The position numbers and the translations under genes were made by a program. A stretch of DNA of 64,000 bases from CAVOAK01 sp963664465 (lineage in GTDB: Bacteria > Pseudomonadota > Alphaproteobacteria > UBA8366 > CAVOAK01), in the NCBI GenBank assembly GCA_963664465.2, contig CAXXSU010000015.1, positions 496,001 to 560,000 on the forward strand. The letters are read 5' to 3'. Shown here one piece after another: positions 45,739 through 54,775 of the stretch. The notes beneath the pieces are model-generated. The model was not told the DNA's origin and made no database searches. It was given only the letters and a program-made list of their open reading frames with translations. Within the stretch, counting starts at the first letter, position 1; each line of letters starts with the position of its first letter.

Positions 45739-46929
45739 TTACGGTGCTGCGAAGGCCTCGTTCGAGGAGGAGAAGTAATCATGCAGCCGGTCGATTCCCT
45801 CGTTATATCGCTCGTTGCAAAAGGCCAGCCGCAAGTCATGCGGAATACCAAAATCGGTGCCAGGAACCACGGCAACATGAACCTTATCGAGGATGTCTCG
45901 GGCTAGCTCCTTCGAGGACGCGAAACCAAGCGCCTTGTTCCACTCTTCACAGCGCAGGATCGCGTAAAACCCGCCCTCGGAGCCGATTGGCGTGCAGCGC
46001 GTACCCGAAAGCTTCTCCGTCGTGTACTCTGCGCGCGCCTTGTAGACGCCGTTGAGTTCGTCCGGACTCTCCTCATCATCGAGTGCAGCGATCATGCCGT
46101 ACTGATAGCAGGGGTCGGTACACAGCAAAGTATGTTGCTGAATAACGCGCAGATTGGTCTGTAATTCCGTAGGCAGAATCGCGAAACCAACGCGCTTGGT
46201 ATACATGCGAAATCCCTTGGAAAAACTATTCGTGACGATCGTCGAATCCTTGTGTTCGGGAAAGAGCTCCAAGGGAGAGTGAAAATCCTCGTAGAACACG
46301 GTGTTGTTGTAAATTTCATCGTTCAACACGTAGGCGTTGCCATCGACGATCTCGTAAATCTCGCGTAGTTCCTCCGCCGTAACGATGTTACCGACAGGGT
46401 TACCCGGAGAATTTACGACCACGAGCGACGTGCGCTCGGGCGAAAAGTTGCGACGGAACGACGCCATGTCAACGCGTTTCGTGTCGGTGTAGATGTCATA
46501 GAATTTGACCGTCGCGCCGGCCAACGTCGCGCAATACAGATAGAGGGCATAGTAGGGCCGTGGAATCATAATCTCGAGTTCAGGGCCCGACAGAAGTTGG
46601 AATATGTTCCGAAAAATCGGCGAGGAACCGGTGTTGACGATGACATTGTCGATCGATACGTCCGCCCGATAGCGCCGATTATAAAACTGGGCGATAGCGT
46701 CGCGTAGCTCAGGAAGCCCTTCCGGATACACGCGTCGAACAAAATCCGGATCATTTAGTTTCTCGATCATCCGATCGAGCACGACTTTCGGCATGAACAT
46801 TTCAGTGACGCCAATCGTCAGTTTCAGGACGTCGGCGCCTTTCTCGATCAGTTTATCCGCCAGTTCGTCGAGCACGAACATCTGAAATTCCAGATCTCCC
46901 GGCATAAAGTCCTTGATAACTCTCGGCAT
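45739..46929 (-). CDS. Class I/II PLP-dependent aminotransferase
   Basis: A 396-residue fold-type I aminotransferase. Motifs are Asn in VVNSPGNPVGN, Asp-x-x-Tyr in VLNDEIYNN, the PLP Lys in TNSFSKGFRMYTKRVGF and the carboxylate-binding Arg in HDLRLAFCN. The start follows a strong GGGGAG ribosome site. It resembles aspartate/alanine-type transaminases. Substrate and pathway are not evident because the neighbouring genes are remnants. Confidence 0.92.
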   Translation of the reverse strand: MPRVIKDFMPGDLEFQMFVLDELADKLIEKGADVLKLTIGVTEMFMPKVVLDRMIEKLNDPDFVRRVYPEGLPELRDAIAQFYNRRYRADVSIDNVIVNTGSSPIFRNIFQLLSGPELEIMIPRPYYALYLYCATLAGATVKFYDIYTDTKRVDMASFRRNFSPERTSLVVVNSPGNPVGNIVTAEELREIYEIVDGNAYVLNDEIYNNTVFYEDFHSPLELFPEHKDSTIVTNSFSKGFRMYTKRVGFAILPTELQTNLRVIQQHTLLCTDPCYQYGMIAALDDEESPDELNGVYKARAEYTTEKLSGTRCTPIGSEGGFYAILRCEEWNKALGFASSKELARDILDKVHVAVVPGTDFGIPHDLRLAFCNERYNEGIDRLHDYFSSSNEAFAAP

Positions 46930-47187
46930 TTTATTCTCCCCTGGCTCGATCTTCTCGACTATCCCTGAAGACCGTTATTGAGTGCTTGAGCACGGCTCCT
47001 TGCGCACCGGAATTAGGACGGTGCGCTTAGTCCGCTCTTCGCTAAACGCCGACCAACGTGGCGACGTGGGGCTATGCCCACCCCTGACCAAAATTGGATT
47101 TCGGTTGGATCGAAATATCCAACACGTGGTCGGTAATTGGCCGGAAACGCTGCTTGCTTTCAGCCGGCCTTCCGTATCGTTTTCAAC

Positions 47188-47502
47188 TCACGCGGCGACG
47201 CTGATGGTTCCGTCGCGATTGTCCACCATGACCGGTGAGTGCAGATGTTCGATCTCCGGTGGAGAACCGTATTTATCTTCCACGAACGCCTTCCATTCCG
47301 GCGTATAAATCTTGTCGGCGTCTTCCCGCGACTGCCAAACATAAACGCCGCCGGCGCGCCGTCCATCCTCGCTGAGCCAATAGTTCTTCCGCAAAAGGCC
47401 CGGCATGCCTTGATATTTTGGCGCCGTTGCCTGGAAGGTTTTGCTGATCTCGTCCAATGTGGACGGTTGGGCGAGATGAAACGTCACAATGGTAACGATC
47501 AT
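47188..47502 (-). CDS. Small monooxygenase-like (ABM/YdhR-type) protein
   Basis: A 104-residue dimeric alpha-beta barrel-like protein from MIVTIVTFHLAQP, preceded by AGGAAAA. The longer frame to 47706 is not family-like. Segments GMPGLLRKNYWLSEDGRRAG and GGVYVWQSREDADKIY resemble YdhR-type monooxygenase and antibiotic-biosynthesis monooxygenase domain proteins. Its role is unknown; it may act on a small aromatic or quinone. Confidence 0.8.
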   Translation of the reverse strand: MIVTIVTFHLAQPSTLDEISKTFQATAPKYQGMPGLLRKNYWLSEDGRRAGGVYVWQSREDADKIYTPEWKAFVEDKYGSPPEIEHLHSPVMVDNRDGTISVAA

Positions 47503-47649
47503 ATGTATTTTCCTGTGCAGATTATGCTTCACGGTAACAATTATCGGGGACTTTGAACAGTCCGCCACGGATAAGCGACTCTCAAACGCGCTGCAGCGCC
47601 CGGCCCGCCTAGGTATTTGGCGCACCAACATAGGCGGACGCAATGTAGC

Positions 47650-47745
47650 GATTCGAAGGGAAACTTTGTGTGCTGACCGGCGCGGGACAAGGCGTAGGAC
47701 GGGCAACGGCTGAGCGTTTCACCGCCGAATGCGAAGCTAGCGCAC
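47650..47745 (+). pseudogene. N-terminal remnant of a short-chain dehydrogenase
   Basis: About 30 codons read RFEGKLCVLTGAGQGVGRAT followed by AERFTAE, the NAD-binding start of a classical SDR with the TGxxxGxG motif. After this the similarity ends, and the AraC gene begins on the other strand. A truncated leftover. Confidence 0.65.
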
Positions 47746-47789
47746 CGACTGCAGCAGCCAATCGGAAGTGCCGTTCTCTCTCCAATGCA

Positions 47790-48632
47790 TTAAATTTCGA
47801 CGACCGCCTTGGACGGCGCCATTCCCATCACTTTACCAAAGGCCGCCGAAAATGCGCTTGCGCTACGGTAGCCGTGCTGCCGCGCAACACCTGAAACCGG
47901 TGCGCCGCGAGACAGCGCCTCAAGCGCGTTGTGAAAGCGAATACATTGTCGCCATCGATTGAAACTCATCCCCAAGTCGCGTTCAAACAATCGCGCCAGT
48001 GTGCGTGTTGAAGCGCCGGCGACCTCGGACCAGGCATCCAGGGTTCTGCGATCGGACGGTTCGGCAAGAAGTTCGGCGCACAGCCGCTGTAACCTCGGAT
48101 CCTTTGGCAGTGGCACACTTAGCGACAATTCCCGCACGCGGCCAATTTCCAACTCAATCATTTGCGCGATGAGTCCACCACGGCCGTCTGCGTCATATAC
48201 GACTGGTTCTTCGCAAAGTGCCAGGATCAATTCACGCAACAGTTTGGAAACCGCAACAACGCACAATCCACCGGGTCGTTCTTTGGTTTTACCCGCTTCA
48301 ATATACAAAGTGCGCATATCAACCGCGCCATGCATGCTAACGGAGTGCGGTGTTCCAGCCGGGATATAAACCGCGCCATCCGGGGGCACAATCCACGCCT
48401 CCCGCTCGGTCCGTAACCGCATTATTCCGATTGCCGCGTAGAGCAACTGGTCTCGTTCGTGTCGATGTAGCGGAATAACAAATCCGTCGGCAAATTCTTT
48501 GGACATCACTCCAATTGCCTGGGGGAGGTCCTGGTAATCCTCGGCATCCGTACTGCGAGTTCTATGCAAATCCATAATGTTCACAGCCACAGGTAAAGGG
48601 GCGATTGGCAGAATTTCGACGAAAGTTGGCAT
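47790..48632 (-). CDS. AraC-family regulator with cupin sensor domain
   Basis: A 280-residue regulator from MPTFVEILPIA (48632); the frame is open to 48770 but the shorter start fits the family and the palindrome nearby. The N-terminal cupin is visible in GFVIPLHRHERDQLLYAAIG and YIPAGTPHSVSM. The C-terminal double helix-turn-helix is visible in WSEVAGASTRTLARLFERDL and VARQHGYRSASAFSAAFGKV. It is divergent from the MFS gene and probably controls it. Confidence 0.88.
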   Translation of the reverse strand: MPTFVEILPIAPLPVAVNIMDLHRTRSTDAEDYQDLPQAIGVMSKEFADGFVIPLHRHERDQLLYAAIGIMRLRTEREAWIVPPDGAVYIPAGTPHSVSMHGAVDMRTLYIEAGKTKERPGGLCVVAVSKLLRELILALCEEPVVYDADGRGGLIAQMIELEIGRVRELSLSVPLPKDPRLQRLCAELLAEPSDRRTLDAWSEVAGASTRTLARLFERDLGMSFNRWRQCIRFHNALEALSRGAPVSGVARQHGYRSASAFSAAFGKVMGMAPSKAVVEI

Positions 48633-48649
48633 AACATCGCAATTCTGCC
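48607..48649. promoter_or_regulatory. Inverted repeat around the AraC-type gene start
   Basis: GGCAGAATT (48607-48615) and AATTCTGCC (48641-48649) are perfect 9-bp inverted arms separated by 25 bp. They overlap the translation start of the AraC-type gene. This is compatible with an autoregulatory site or a hairpin in the mRNA leader. Confidence 0.45.
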
Positions 48650-48732
48650 AAGTGTAGATTACCAGCATCGATAGTTTGCGCTCGTTCATCGTCGTTCGGA
48701 GGGCGCACAATTGACCTGATGACGAGCCGTTC

Positions 48733-50138
48733 ATGAACAGGGACCGTGCATATTTCTTGCTGCTGAACATGGGTCATTTTCTCGACCACCTGTTCACACT
48801 AATCTTCGCGACGATCGCAGCCCTGGTGTTGCACCGCCAATGGGGGATCAGCTATGCCGCACTTTTGGCTTATGCGACCCCTGGATTTCTTGCTTTCGGC
48901 TTTTTTCACTGCCCGCGGGTTGGCTCGCCGACAAATGGAGCCGTGATGGCATGATGTGCGTGTTTTTCGTTGGCATCGGTTTGGCAGCCTTCGCGACAGG
49001 GTTCGCTGAAACGCCTTTGCAAATGGGTGCCGGGCTGTTCGTGATCGGCATGTTTGCCGCGATTTATCATCCCGTTGGTCTCGCTATCGTCACTATGAAA
49101 TGGCGCAACACGGGCATGCGGATTGCCGCAAACGGTGTGTGGGGCAACTTGGGAGTCGCCGGTGCGGCCTTGATCACCGGTTACCTGATCGACAATGGAG
49201 GCTGGCAGATGGCGTTTATGCTTCCAGGCTTGTTTTCGGTAGCCGTCGGGCTGGCCTATATGACGCTGCGCTGGAACGACATCCATGCGGAGCGAAAAGC
49301 GTCAAGAACAATACCAGACAAGGTTGAAGTGAGTGTAACCCCCACCTACCGCACTCTTTTGATACGCGTCTCGGCGATCATATTTTTGACAACAGCCGTC
49401 TCATCGGTTGTCTTCCAAGCCACCACATTTGCTTTGCCGAAGATCTTCGACGAACGTCTTCAAGGCCTGGCAATTGAACTGTCTGCATCGGCCGATGGCG
49501 GGTTTGGTCAGGCAGATCTCGCAACCGTAATCGGTTCACTCGCTTTCATCGTCTTTGCCGCAGCTTCGGCCGCGCGGCTTGTGGTCGGCAGCATGCTCGA
49601 CCGCTTCGGTCCTCGCCGCGTGTTCATGGTCGTTGCAACTATCCAGGTGATCTTCTTTTCCGCGATGCCAGGTCTGACGGACGGTCTCGCCTTCGCCGTG
49701 GCGCTGGGCTTCATGCTTGGCGCCTTCGGTCAAATTCCGATCAACGACTTCATGATCGGCAAAACCGCGAGCGGCGCCTATCGGGCACGCATTTATGGCG
49801 TTCGCTATGTTGTCAGTTTTACCGCAATGGCGGTGACTTTGCCTCTCATCGCTTTCGTCTATCAAAACTGGGGGTTCGACACGCTCTTTCGCATTCTGGC
49901 AGGTGCTGCCGTTGTCATACTCGTCGCTGTAGCGATCTTGCCAATGCGCTTACCAGAGCCAGATTCCGTGCCAGCTGCCGCAGAGCAAACGCAGCACGAT
50001 CAAACTCCGCACGCAGCCAGAAATGGCCATCCAGCCGATTGTCATGGGCTGATAGAACCAGCCAATGAATCAGGCAGATTGCATCTCGATATTTGGAGAG
50101 TGCGGATAGGGAATCTGGCGCGTGTTCATTCACCCTGA
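48733..50138 (+). pseudogene. MFS exporter (fosmidomycin-resistance-like), frameshifted
   Basis: A major facilitator gene in two frames. The first (from 48733) gives MNRDRAYFLLLNMGHFLDHL and the first helices. At a run of six T near 48901-48906 the frame must change to continue as SLPAGWLADKWSRDGMMCVF, which runs to 50138. The rest has the loop motif and the remaining helices (GQIPINDFMIGKTASGAYRA near the end). It is either a recently inactivated gene or a homopolymer sequencing error. The last 50 residues (HDQTPHAARNG onward) look non-membrane and may be read-through of decayed sequence. Confidence 0.75.
49950..50129 (-). pseudogene. Possible small membrane-protein gene with a TGA codon
   Basis: A minus-strand frame downstream of the adaptor starts MNTRQIPYPHSPNIEMQSA, meets TGA, and continues FIGWFYQPMTIGWMAISGCV in frame to a TAA at 49950. 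The text after the TGA is strongly membrane-like. A TGG-to-TGA change would explain the stop. It overlaps the end of the MFS frame on the other strand. Evidence is weak and rests on composition and position only. Confidence 0.25.
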
Positions 50139-50184
50139 ACGTCGTCGGATCGACGACGAACCAGATAACTCACCGACCAACCAT

Positions 50185-51018
50185 TTAATTCGGCAGGAAA
50201 TTGATCTTGCATTTTAGCCCGGCCGGAAGCAGTCGGTCGGGATTTGGCAATTCAAGCCGCACGCCGAAGGTTCCGCTCGCCGAATCGATGATGGGATCGA
50301 CGATGGTAACTTTCGCCGTGCGTAGACCTCCGACGGGCTGCTCCGGTCGAACCGTGGCCTGCATACCTAGTTTTATCTTGCCAAAAAGCTCGATGGGAAC
50401 GAAGACCTCGACATTAAGGATGTCGGTTTTTGCGACAGAGAACACGTGCGACTGTTCGGTAACATACTCGCCAGGCGACAGTACGCGTTCGACGACAATG
50501 CCATCGAAAGGACTGATGATCCTGCGCTGCTCAAGCACGGCAATCGCCTGTTTCAGTTCCAGTTGCAGGATCTCTTTGTTCTTCTCCGCTTCGCCCAAAT
50601 CAAGATCGGCGAGACGTCGTTCGGTCTCAGCGACCTCCATTTGTTGGTTCGAAATAATCTTCTTTTGAAACAACGCTTTCGTGCGGTTCTCCTTGGAGAT
50701 TTGAAATTCGAGCCGTTCGCTCCGCGACTGTATGGCCACATCGTTCTCAGCGCGAGCGCGGGCGAGCGCCACGACGGCCTCTTCGACGCCCGAATCGAGC
50801 CTTGCGATGACCTGGCCTGCGTGAACGACATCTCCGCGATCGACCGACACAGAGTCGAGAACACCCGTCACCGCACTTCCAAGCTTAACCAATAAATTCG
50901 GCTCAATCAGACAGCCGAGCTCAATGGCGGCGAGATTGCTCTCTGCTGCCACGCCCGACGACGCCTGCGTTATCGATGATGCAAGAACCATGACGGCCAG
51001 CGTCATTCGCCCGATCAT
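50185..51018 (-). CDS. Periplasmic adaptor (RND/HlyD-type membrane fusion protein)
   Basis: A 277-residue adaptor. A signal peptide (MIGRMTLAVMVLASSITQAS) is followed by a lipoyl half (VTGVLDSVSVDRGDVVHAGQ), a coiled-coil hairpin at about residues 80-165, and the return SPFDGIVVERVLSPGEYVTE. Its start overlaps the stop of the SecA-like gene by 4 bp, so the two are translationally coupled. No RND or ABC pump is adjacent, which is unusual for an adaptor. The link with SecA suggests a protein or peptide export role. Confidence 0.85.
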   Translation of the reverse strand: MIGRMTLAVMVLASSITQASSGVAAESNLAAIELGCLIEPNLLVKLGSAVTGVLDSVSVDRGDVVHAGQVIARLDSGVEEAVVALARARAENDVAIQSRSERLEFQISKENRTKALFQKKIISNQQMEVAETERRLADLDLGEAEKNKEILQLELKQAIAVLEQRRIISPFDGIVVERVLSPGEYVTEQSHVFSVAKTDILNVEVFVPIELFGKIKLGMQATVRPEQPVGGLRTAKVTIVDPIIDSASGTFGVRLELPNPDRLLPAGLKCKINFLPN

Positions 51019-51999
51019 TGGCTTCGCCCCGAAAACGCGAGTAACTTGCTGGTTTCGCGGTCATATATCAATAAATCCCAACGCAACTTAGCATTGTCCT
51101 GCTCCACCCTCCGCTGGACGCTGTGGACGGCGTAGAGCGCAACCCAACGGCCGACCTCAGGTGCAATGGGCAGCAACCAGGAAGCAACTTTCAGGGCGAA
51201 TCCACCATGCTTAGCCACCATCGAATCTTCCAGCGAAGCGAATGACTCGTGACTACCTGCCTCTCCGCCGCGGCCACAGCGTCGGGAGAGCCGGCGATCG
51301 GCGCGTTGGGACTCGTGGGGCTCCGCGATAACCACATAGAGTCCGCCACGCTGAACAGTCTCCGGCGAGGGGATGATGTCAATGCCGACCCGGTTCATAT
51401 TAGTAGCGACCGTGATGGCACCCGGCCGGCCGGCCGCGGCGAGAATCCCGGCCACTTCAACGGGCTCGGCAGTGGAAAGGTCATAATACTCTATGCCCTG
51501 ACCTGCGAGGCATTCGGTGATCGAATTGGCCGTTTCGACGGTGGGCGCCGCGACAAGCACGGGGCGGCCCTGGCCAGCGATCTCGATTACGCGTTCCAAG
51601 ATCGCCCGCATTTTGTCGGAGGAAGTGGTGAAAACGCGATCCCTGTGTCGCAGGCGGTGCAAATCCCGGCCAGCCGGCACCGAGATGACCGGGATTCGGT
51701 ATGTCCGCCACAGCTCGGCGGCGGCCTCGCGCGCCGTGTCGCTAAGCCCACCGAACCGTAAATAGCGCTGAAAAAACCGCTGGTAGCTCATGCGTGTCAA
51801 GATAACCCTGCGGTCGCTAGGCTCCAATCCCTCCTTCACTTCGATCAACTGCTGCAGCCCACCTGCCCATTGTCGGTTGGGGCTGGGTTGGCCCGTCTGT
51901 TCGTCGAGAATGATGACGCGCCCTTCGTGCACGACATAATGCCGGTCGCAAACGAAAAGATGCCGCGCTGTAAGCGCTTCGCGGACAGTATCGACTCTA
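51015..51999 (-). pseudogene. SecA-like ATPase, C-terminal part, 5' end lost to an IS
   Basis: Open frame entering from the IS5-type element at 52000 and ending at 51015, 328 codons. It matches the SecA middle and second motor domain: RVIILDEQTGQPSPNRQWAG, FQRYLRFGGLSDTAREAAAE, GRPVLVAAPTVETANSITEC, VATNMNRVGIDI and FASLEDSMV. Normal SecA has ATNMAGRGTDI and GRAGRQGDPG at two of these places. Here they read NRVGIDI and RRCGRGGEAG, so key nucleotide-contacting residues are changed. The N-terminal Walker motor is absent and no matching piece lies on the far side of the IS. It is an accessory SecA paralogue, not the housekeeping gene. Confidence 0.8.
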
Positions 52000-53285
52000 G
52001 GGCACCTCTAAGAATTGGTGAGTTGCCGGAGGATATTGTTTAACTAGGCTGTCACCAGCTCCAGCCATGCCGGAGCCGAGATTTTCGGGGTCTTCCACGC
52101 TCCAATTGAGTTATTTCCGCTTCAAGACCGTCCCCAGGCGGTCTTCTCCTCCGAGTATCGTCACACGGCCGCCGCGAGACGCTCCAGTTGGACCAGGCGG
52201 CGCATGTTGTAGGCGAGGTTCTTCAACCCGATCCGCGCCTTCGCCCGCACCAGCCCGACACTACGCACCAGCGTCCCGCCCATGTCGTTGCTCTGGGCCC
52301 CGAAGACATGCTCGACGCGGACCCGAACCGACGAACGGGTCTTGTTGCCTTGCTTCTCGCGCTCGCTCAACGGCTTGTTGCGGCGGCCCTTGCGATGGAT
52401 CCGGCTCCGCAACCCCTTCTCCTTCAGCGACGCCTCGATCTCCGCCGAGCGGTAAGCGCTGTCCGCCCACACACCCAAAGCCGTGTTGTCCCCATCCAGG
52501 ATATCGTCGAGGACTTGGCTGTCGTGCTCCGCCGCGTCGCTTACATGATAGCGCCGCACCAGCTTGTGCCGACGGTCCACGTTGACATGGTTCTTGTAAC
52601 CGTAATGGCTCTTGCCGTGCTTCTTGGTCCACCGCGCCTCGACATCCTTTTGGCGCCGCTTTGCCGGCTTGTCCTCCCAGCCTGCCGGCGTCTCGCCCGC
52701 CTTTATCCGCGCGTTCTCCTCGCGGCTGTTGCGCTGTTTGGGTACCGCCACAATCGAGGCGTCGATGATCTGGCCGCCCATCGCCAGATAGCCCTGATCC
52801 TTCAGGTAGCCATCGAACGTCTCGAATAAAGCCTCGATCACGCCAGCTTGCGTTAACTGTTCGCGGTACAGCCACACCGTCTTGGCGTCGGGAACCCGGC
52901 CCTCTAGACCCAACCCCAGAAATCGCATGAACGACAGGCGGTCACGGATCTGATGCTCAACTTGGTCGTCCGAGAGATTGTAGAGCGCGCACAGAATGAT
53001 CGTCTTGAACATCACAATCGCATCCCACGGCTTGCGTCCCGCCCGCGATTTGCGCACCTTGTCCGCACGCCGCCACACCGCCTCAAGACGGGCGCGCAAG
53101 TCCTCCCACGGAACCACCCCGTCGATCTTCAAAAGCGGCTCGTTCTTGGCGTCAAGAACGGAATACCGGTTCCCAAGATCGAAAAACCCCATCTGACCCA
53201 TCAACCACGCCTCCCGCTATCAACAAATCGTCAACCCGATTCTAAATCGACGACGCCCGAAAAAGAAGAATTTTTAGAGGTGCCC
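52000..53285 (-). mobile_element. IS5-family element, intact copy
   Basis: A 1286-bp element with terminal repeats GGGCACCTCTAAGAATT (left) and the complement of GGGCACCTCTAAAAATT (right). It cuts the SecA-like gene on the left. On the right it abuts the start codon of an IS6-type transposase by 2 bp. Flanks CTA and TTA do not match as a target duplication, so a deletion or recombination with another copy is likely. A degenerate second copy is at 26281-26884. Confidence 0.9.
52161..53204 (-). CDS. IS5-family transposase
   Basis: A 347-residue DDE transposase. The N-terminal domain (DDQVEHQIRDRLSFMRFLGL) is followed by the first Asp in GQIIDASIVAVPKQRN, the second in GVWADSAYRSAEIEA and the Glu in RVRVEHVFGAQ. 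It ends AYNMRRLVQLERLAAAV. The frame is intact, so the element could move and could also mobilise the remnant. Confidence 0.93.
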   Translation of the reverse strand: MMGQMGFFDLGNRYSVLDAKNEPLLKIDGVVPWEDLRARLEAVWRRADKVRKSRAGRKPWDAIVMFKTIILCALYNLSDDQVEHQIRDRLSFMRFLGLGLEGRVPDAKTVWLYREQLTQAGVIEALFETFDGYLKDQGYLAMGGQIIDASIVAVPKQRNSREENARIKAGETPAGWEDKPAKRRQKDVEARWTKKHGKSHYGYKNHVNVDRRHKLVRRYHVSDAAEHDSQVLDDILDGDNTALGVWADSAYRSAEIEASLKEKGLRSRIHRKGRRNKPLSEREKQGNKTRSSVRVRVEHVFGAQSNDMGGTLVRSVGLVRAKARIGLKNLAYNMRRLVQLERLAAAV

Positions 53286-53287
53286 TT

Positions 53288-53982
53288 ATGAACAAGATCA
53301 GCTACCGCCGACATCGGTTTCCTGCAGAGATAATCCAGCGCGCCGTCTGGCTGTGTTTCCGGTTTCCGCTCAGTTACCGCGATGTGGAGGATCTGCTCGC
53401 TGAACGTGGTGTCGATGTTTCTTACGAGACGATACGGCGCTGGTCTTTAAAGTTTGGGCAGGCCTATGCCCGAAAACTGAGACAATCACGCCCTCGACCA
53501 GACGACCGGTGGCACCTTGATGAGGTGTTTTCCTCCATCAACGGAAAACGGATGTATCTATGGCGGGCGGTGGACAGCGAGGGTGAGGTGCTGGATATCC
53601 TGGTTCAGTCCCGGAGGAACAAGAAAGCAGCACTCAAGCTGATGCGCAAACTGCTCAAGAAGCAGGGGTATGCGCCGAATAAGGTGGTGACCGATAAACT
53701 GCCATCTTACGGGGCAGCATTGCGTGATCTCAACATGACGGGCAAACACGTTACCGGCGGACGGAGCAACAATCGGGCGGAGAATTCGCACCTGCCGGTT
53801 CGACAACGAGAACGCAGGATGCAGGGCTTCAAGTCATCAGATCGGCGCAAAGGTTTCTCTCCACCCACGCCGCCATCTACAACACCTTCAATGTCCAACG
53901 TCATCTGATCACTCGCAAGACAATGCGCCAATTCCGCGGTGACGCGATGAACACGTGGTGGACCGTGACCGCTGCTGCTTGA
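53288..53982 (+). pseudogene. IS6-family transposase, frameshifted
   Basis: Starts MNKISYRRHRFPAEIIQRAV with the catalytic Asp in WHLDEVFSSINGKRMYLWRA, the second in VVTDKLPSYG and the Glu in NNRAENSHLP. Near 53840 the frame shifts. The natural ending (AQRFLSTHAAIYNTFNVQRH then TMRQFRGDAMNTWWTVTAAA) is in the next frame and stops at 53982. The open product ends early at 53908 with an unrelated tail. The left end of the element was lost where the IS5-type element sits. A candidate right end, GGTGCTGTCAACTTAGCGAA on the minus strand, lies near 54016-54035. Confidence 0.8.
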
Positions 53983-54475
53983 GCCGCTCAGTTCAGACGT
54001 TCAACTGCGACCTGCCTTCGCTAAGTTGACAGCACCGTCAAGCACCGTCGTGAGGGCAATCCGACGTCGATCGCCAGCTGCCCGTGGTTCACTGTGGGGG
54101 GACAATCAGAACTGTATCGATTCCACCGTTTTCATGCGACGGCGGTTACCCGGGTCAGAGGCACCGTTCCATTTCCCCGGCGGAAAGGGGCCAGGAAGAT
54201 GGGCGGTGACTCCAGAACGGGCGCAGACCTGGCTGAACAAACGCAAACGCGACCGGCATTCGTGATCTTCTTATCCGGGGCATCGCCTATCGGAAACCGG
54301 CGCCAAACGCGCTCTTTGCCCTGGACTTCTGCGCCCAAGGAAGCGGTACTGTCGTCAGGTCGAGGAACGGGACAGTCCCCGCTCTCCACCCGCCCGGACC
54401 GGGGTCATATCCCTACCGGGCCTGGGGTGGTGGGAGGCCGCGCAAGGGGCGCGGCCGGAAACGGAGGACCACCCC
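53983..54475. other. Non-coding stretch before the recombinase module
   Basis: About 490 bp holding the probable right end of the IS6-type element and then sequence without a recognisable gene. Open frames here are typical high-GC shadows. It ends with the GGAGG ribosome site of the DUF3489 gene and probably contains that operon's promoter. Confidence 0.5.
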
Positions 54476-54772
54476 ATGACCAAGCGAACCCCGAACAAAA
54501 CGCGCCCGCGCACCGGTGCGAAGAAGAAGAGCGCCGCGACGAGCGCTCGGAAATCGGATGCGGCCAGACGCCCGAGCGGCAAGCTCGGCCTGATCGTGGA
54601 CCGGCTCGAACGAACGGCCGGAGCGACGGTCGAGGAACTTGTCGATGCGACGGGCTGGCAGAAACATTCGGTCCACGGCGCTCTGAGCCGGCTCCGGTCG
54701 GCGGGCTTCGCCATTCGTCTGGAATTGACGGTGGGACGGAAGGCCTATCGGCTTGCACCGGCCGAGGGGTAA
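54476..54772 (+). CDS. DUF3489 domain protein
   Basis: A 98-residue basic protein. The first 35 residues are Lys/Arg-rich and disordered-looking. A winged-helix-like DUF3489 domain follows (LIVDRLERTAGATVEELVDA and GWQKHSVHGALSRLRSAGF). It starts after GGAGGACCACCCC. In many alphaproteobacterial elements it directly precedes DUF2924 and a large serine recombinase, as here, with only 3 bp between it and the next gene. A DNA-binding accessory role in recombination or control is likely but unproven. Confidence 0.9.
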   Translation: MTKRTPNKTRPRTGAKKKSAATSARKSDAARRPSGKLGLIVDRLERTAGATVEELVDATGWQKHSVHGALSRLRSAGFAIRLELTVGRKAYRLAPAEG

Positions 54773-54775
54773 GCC

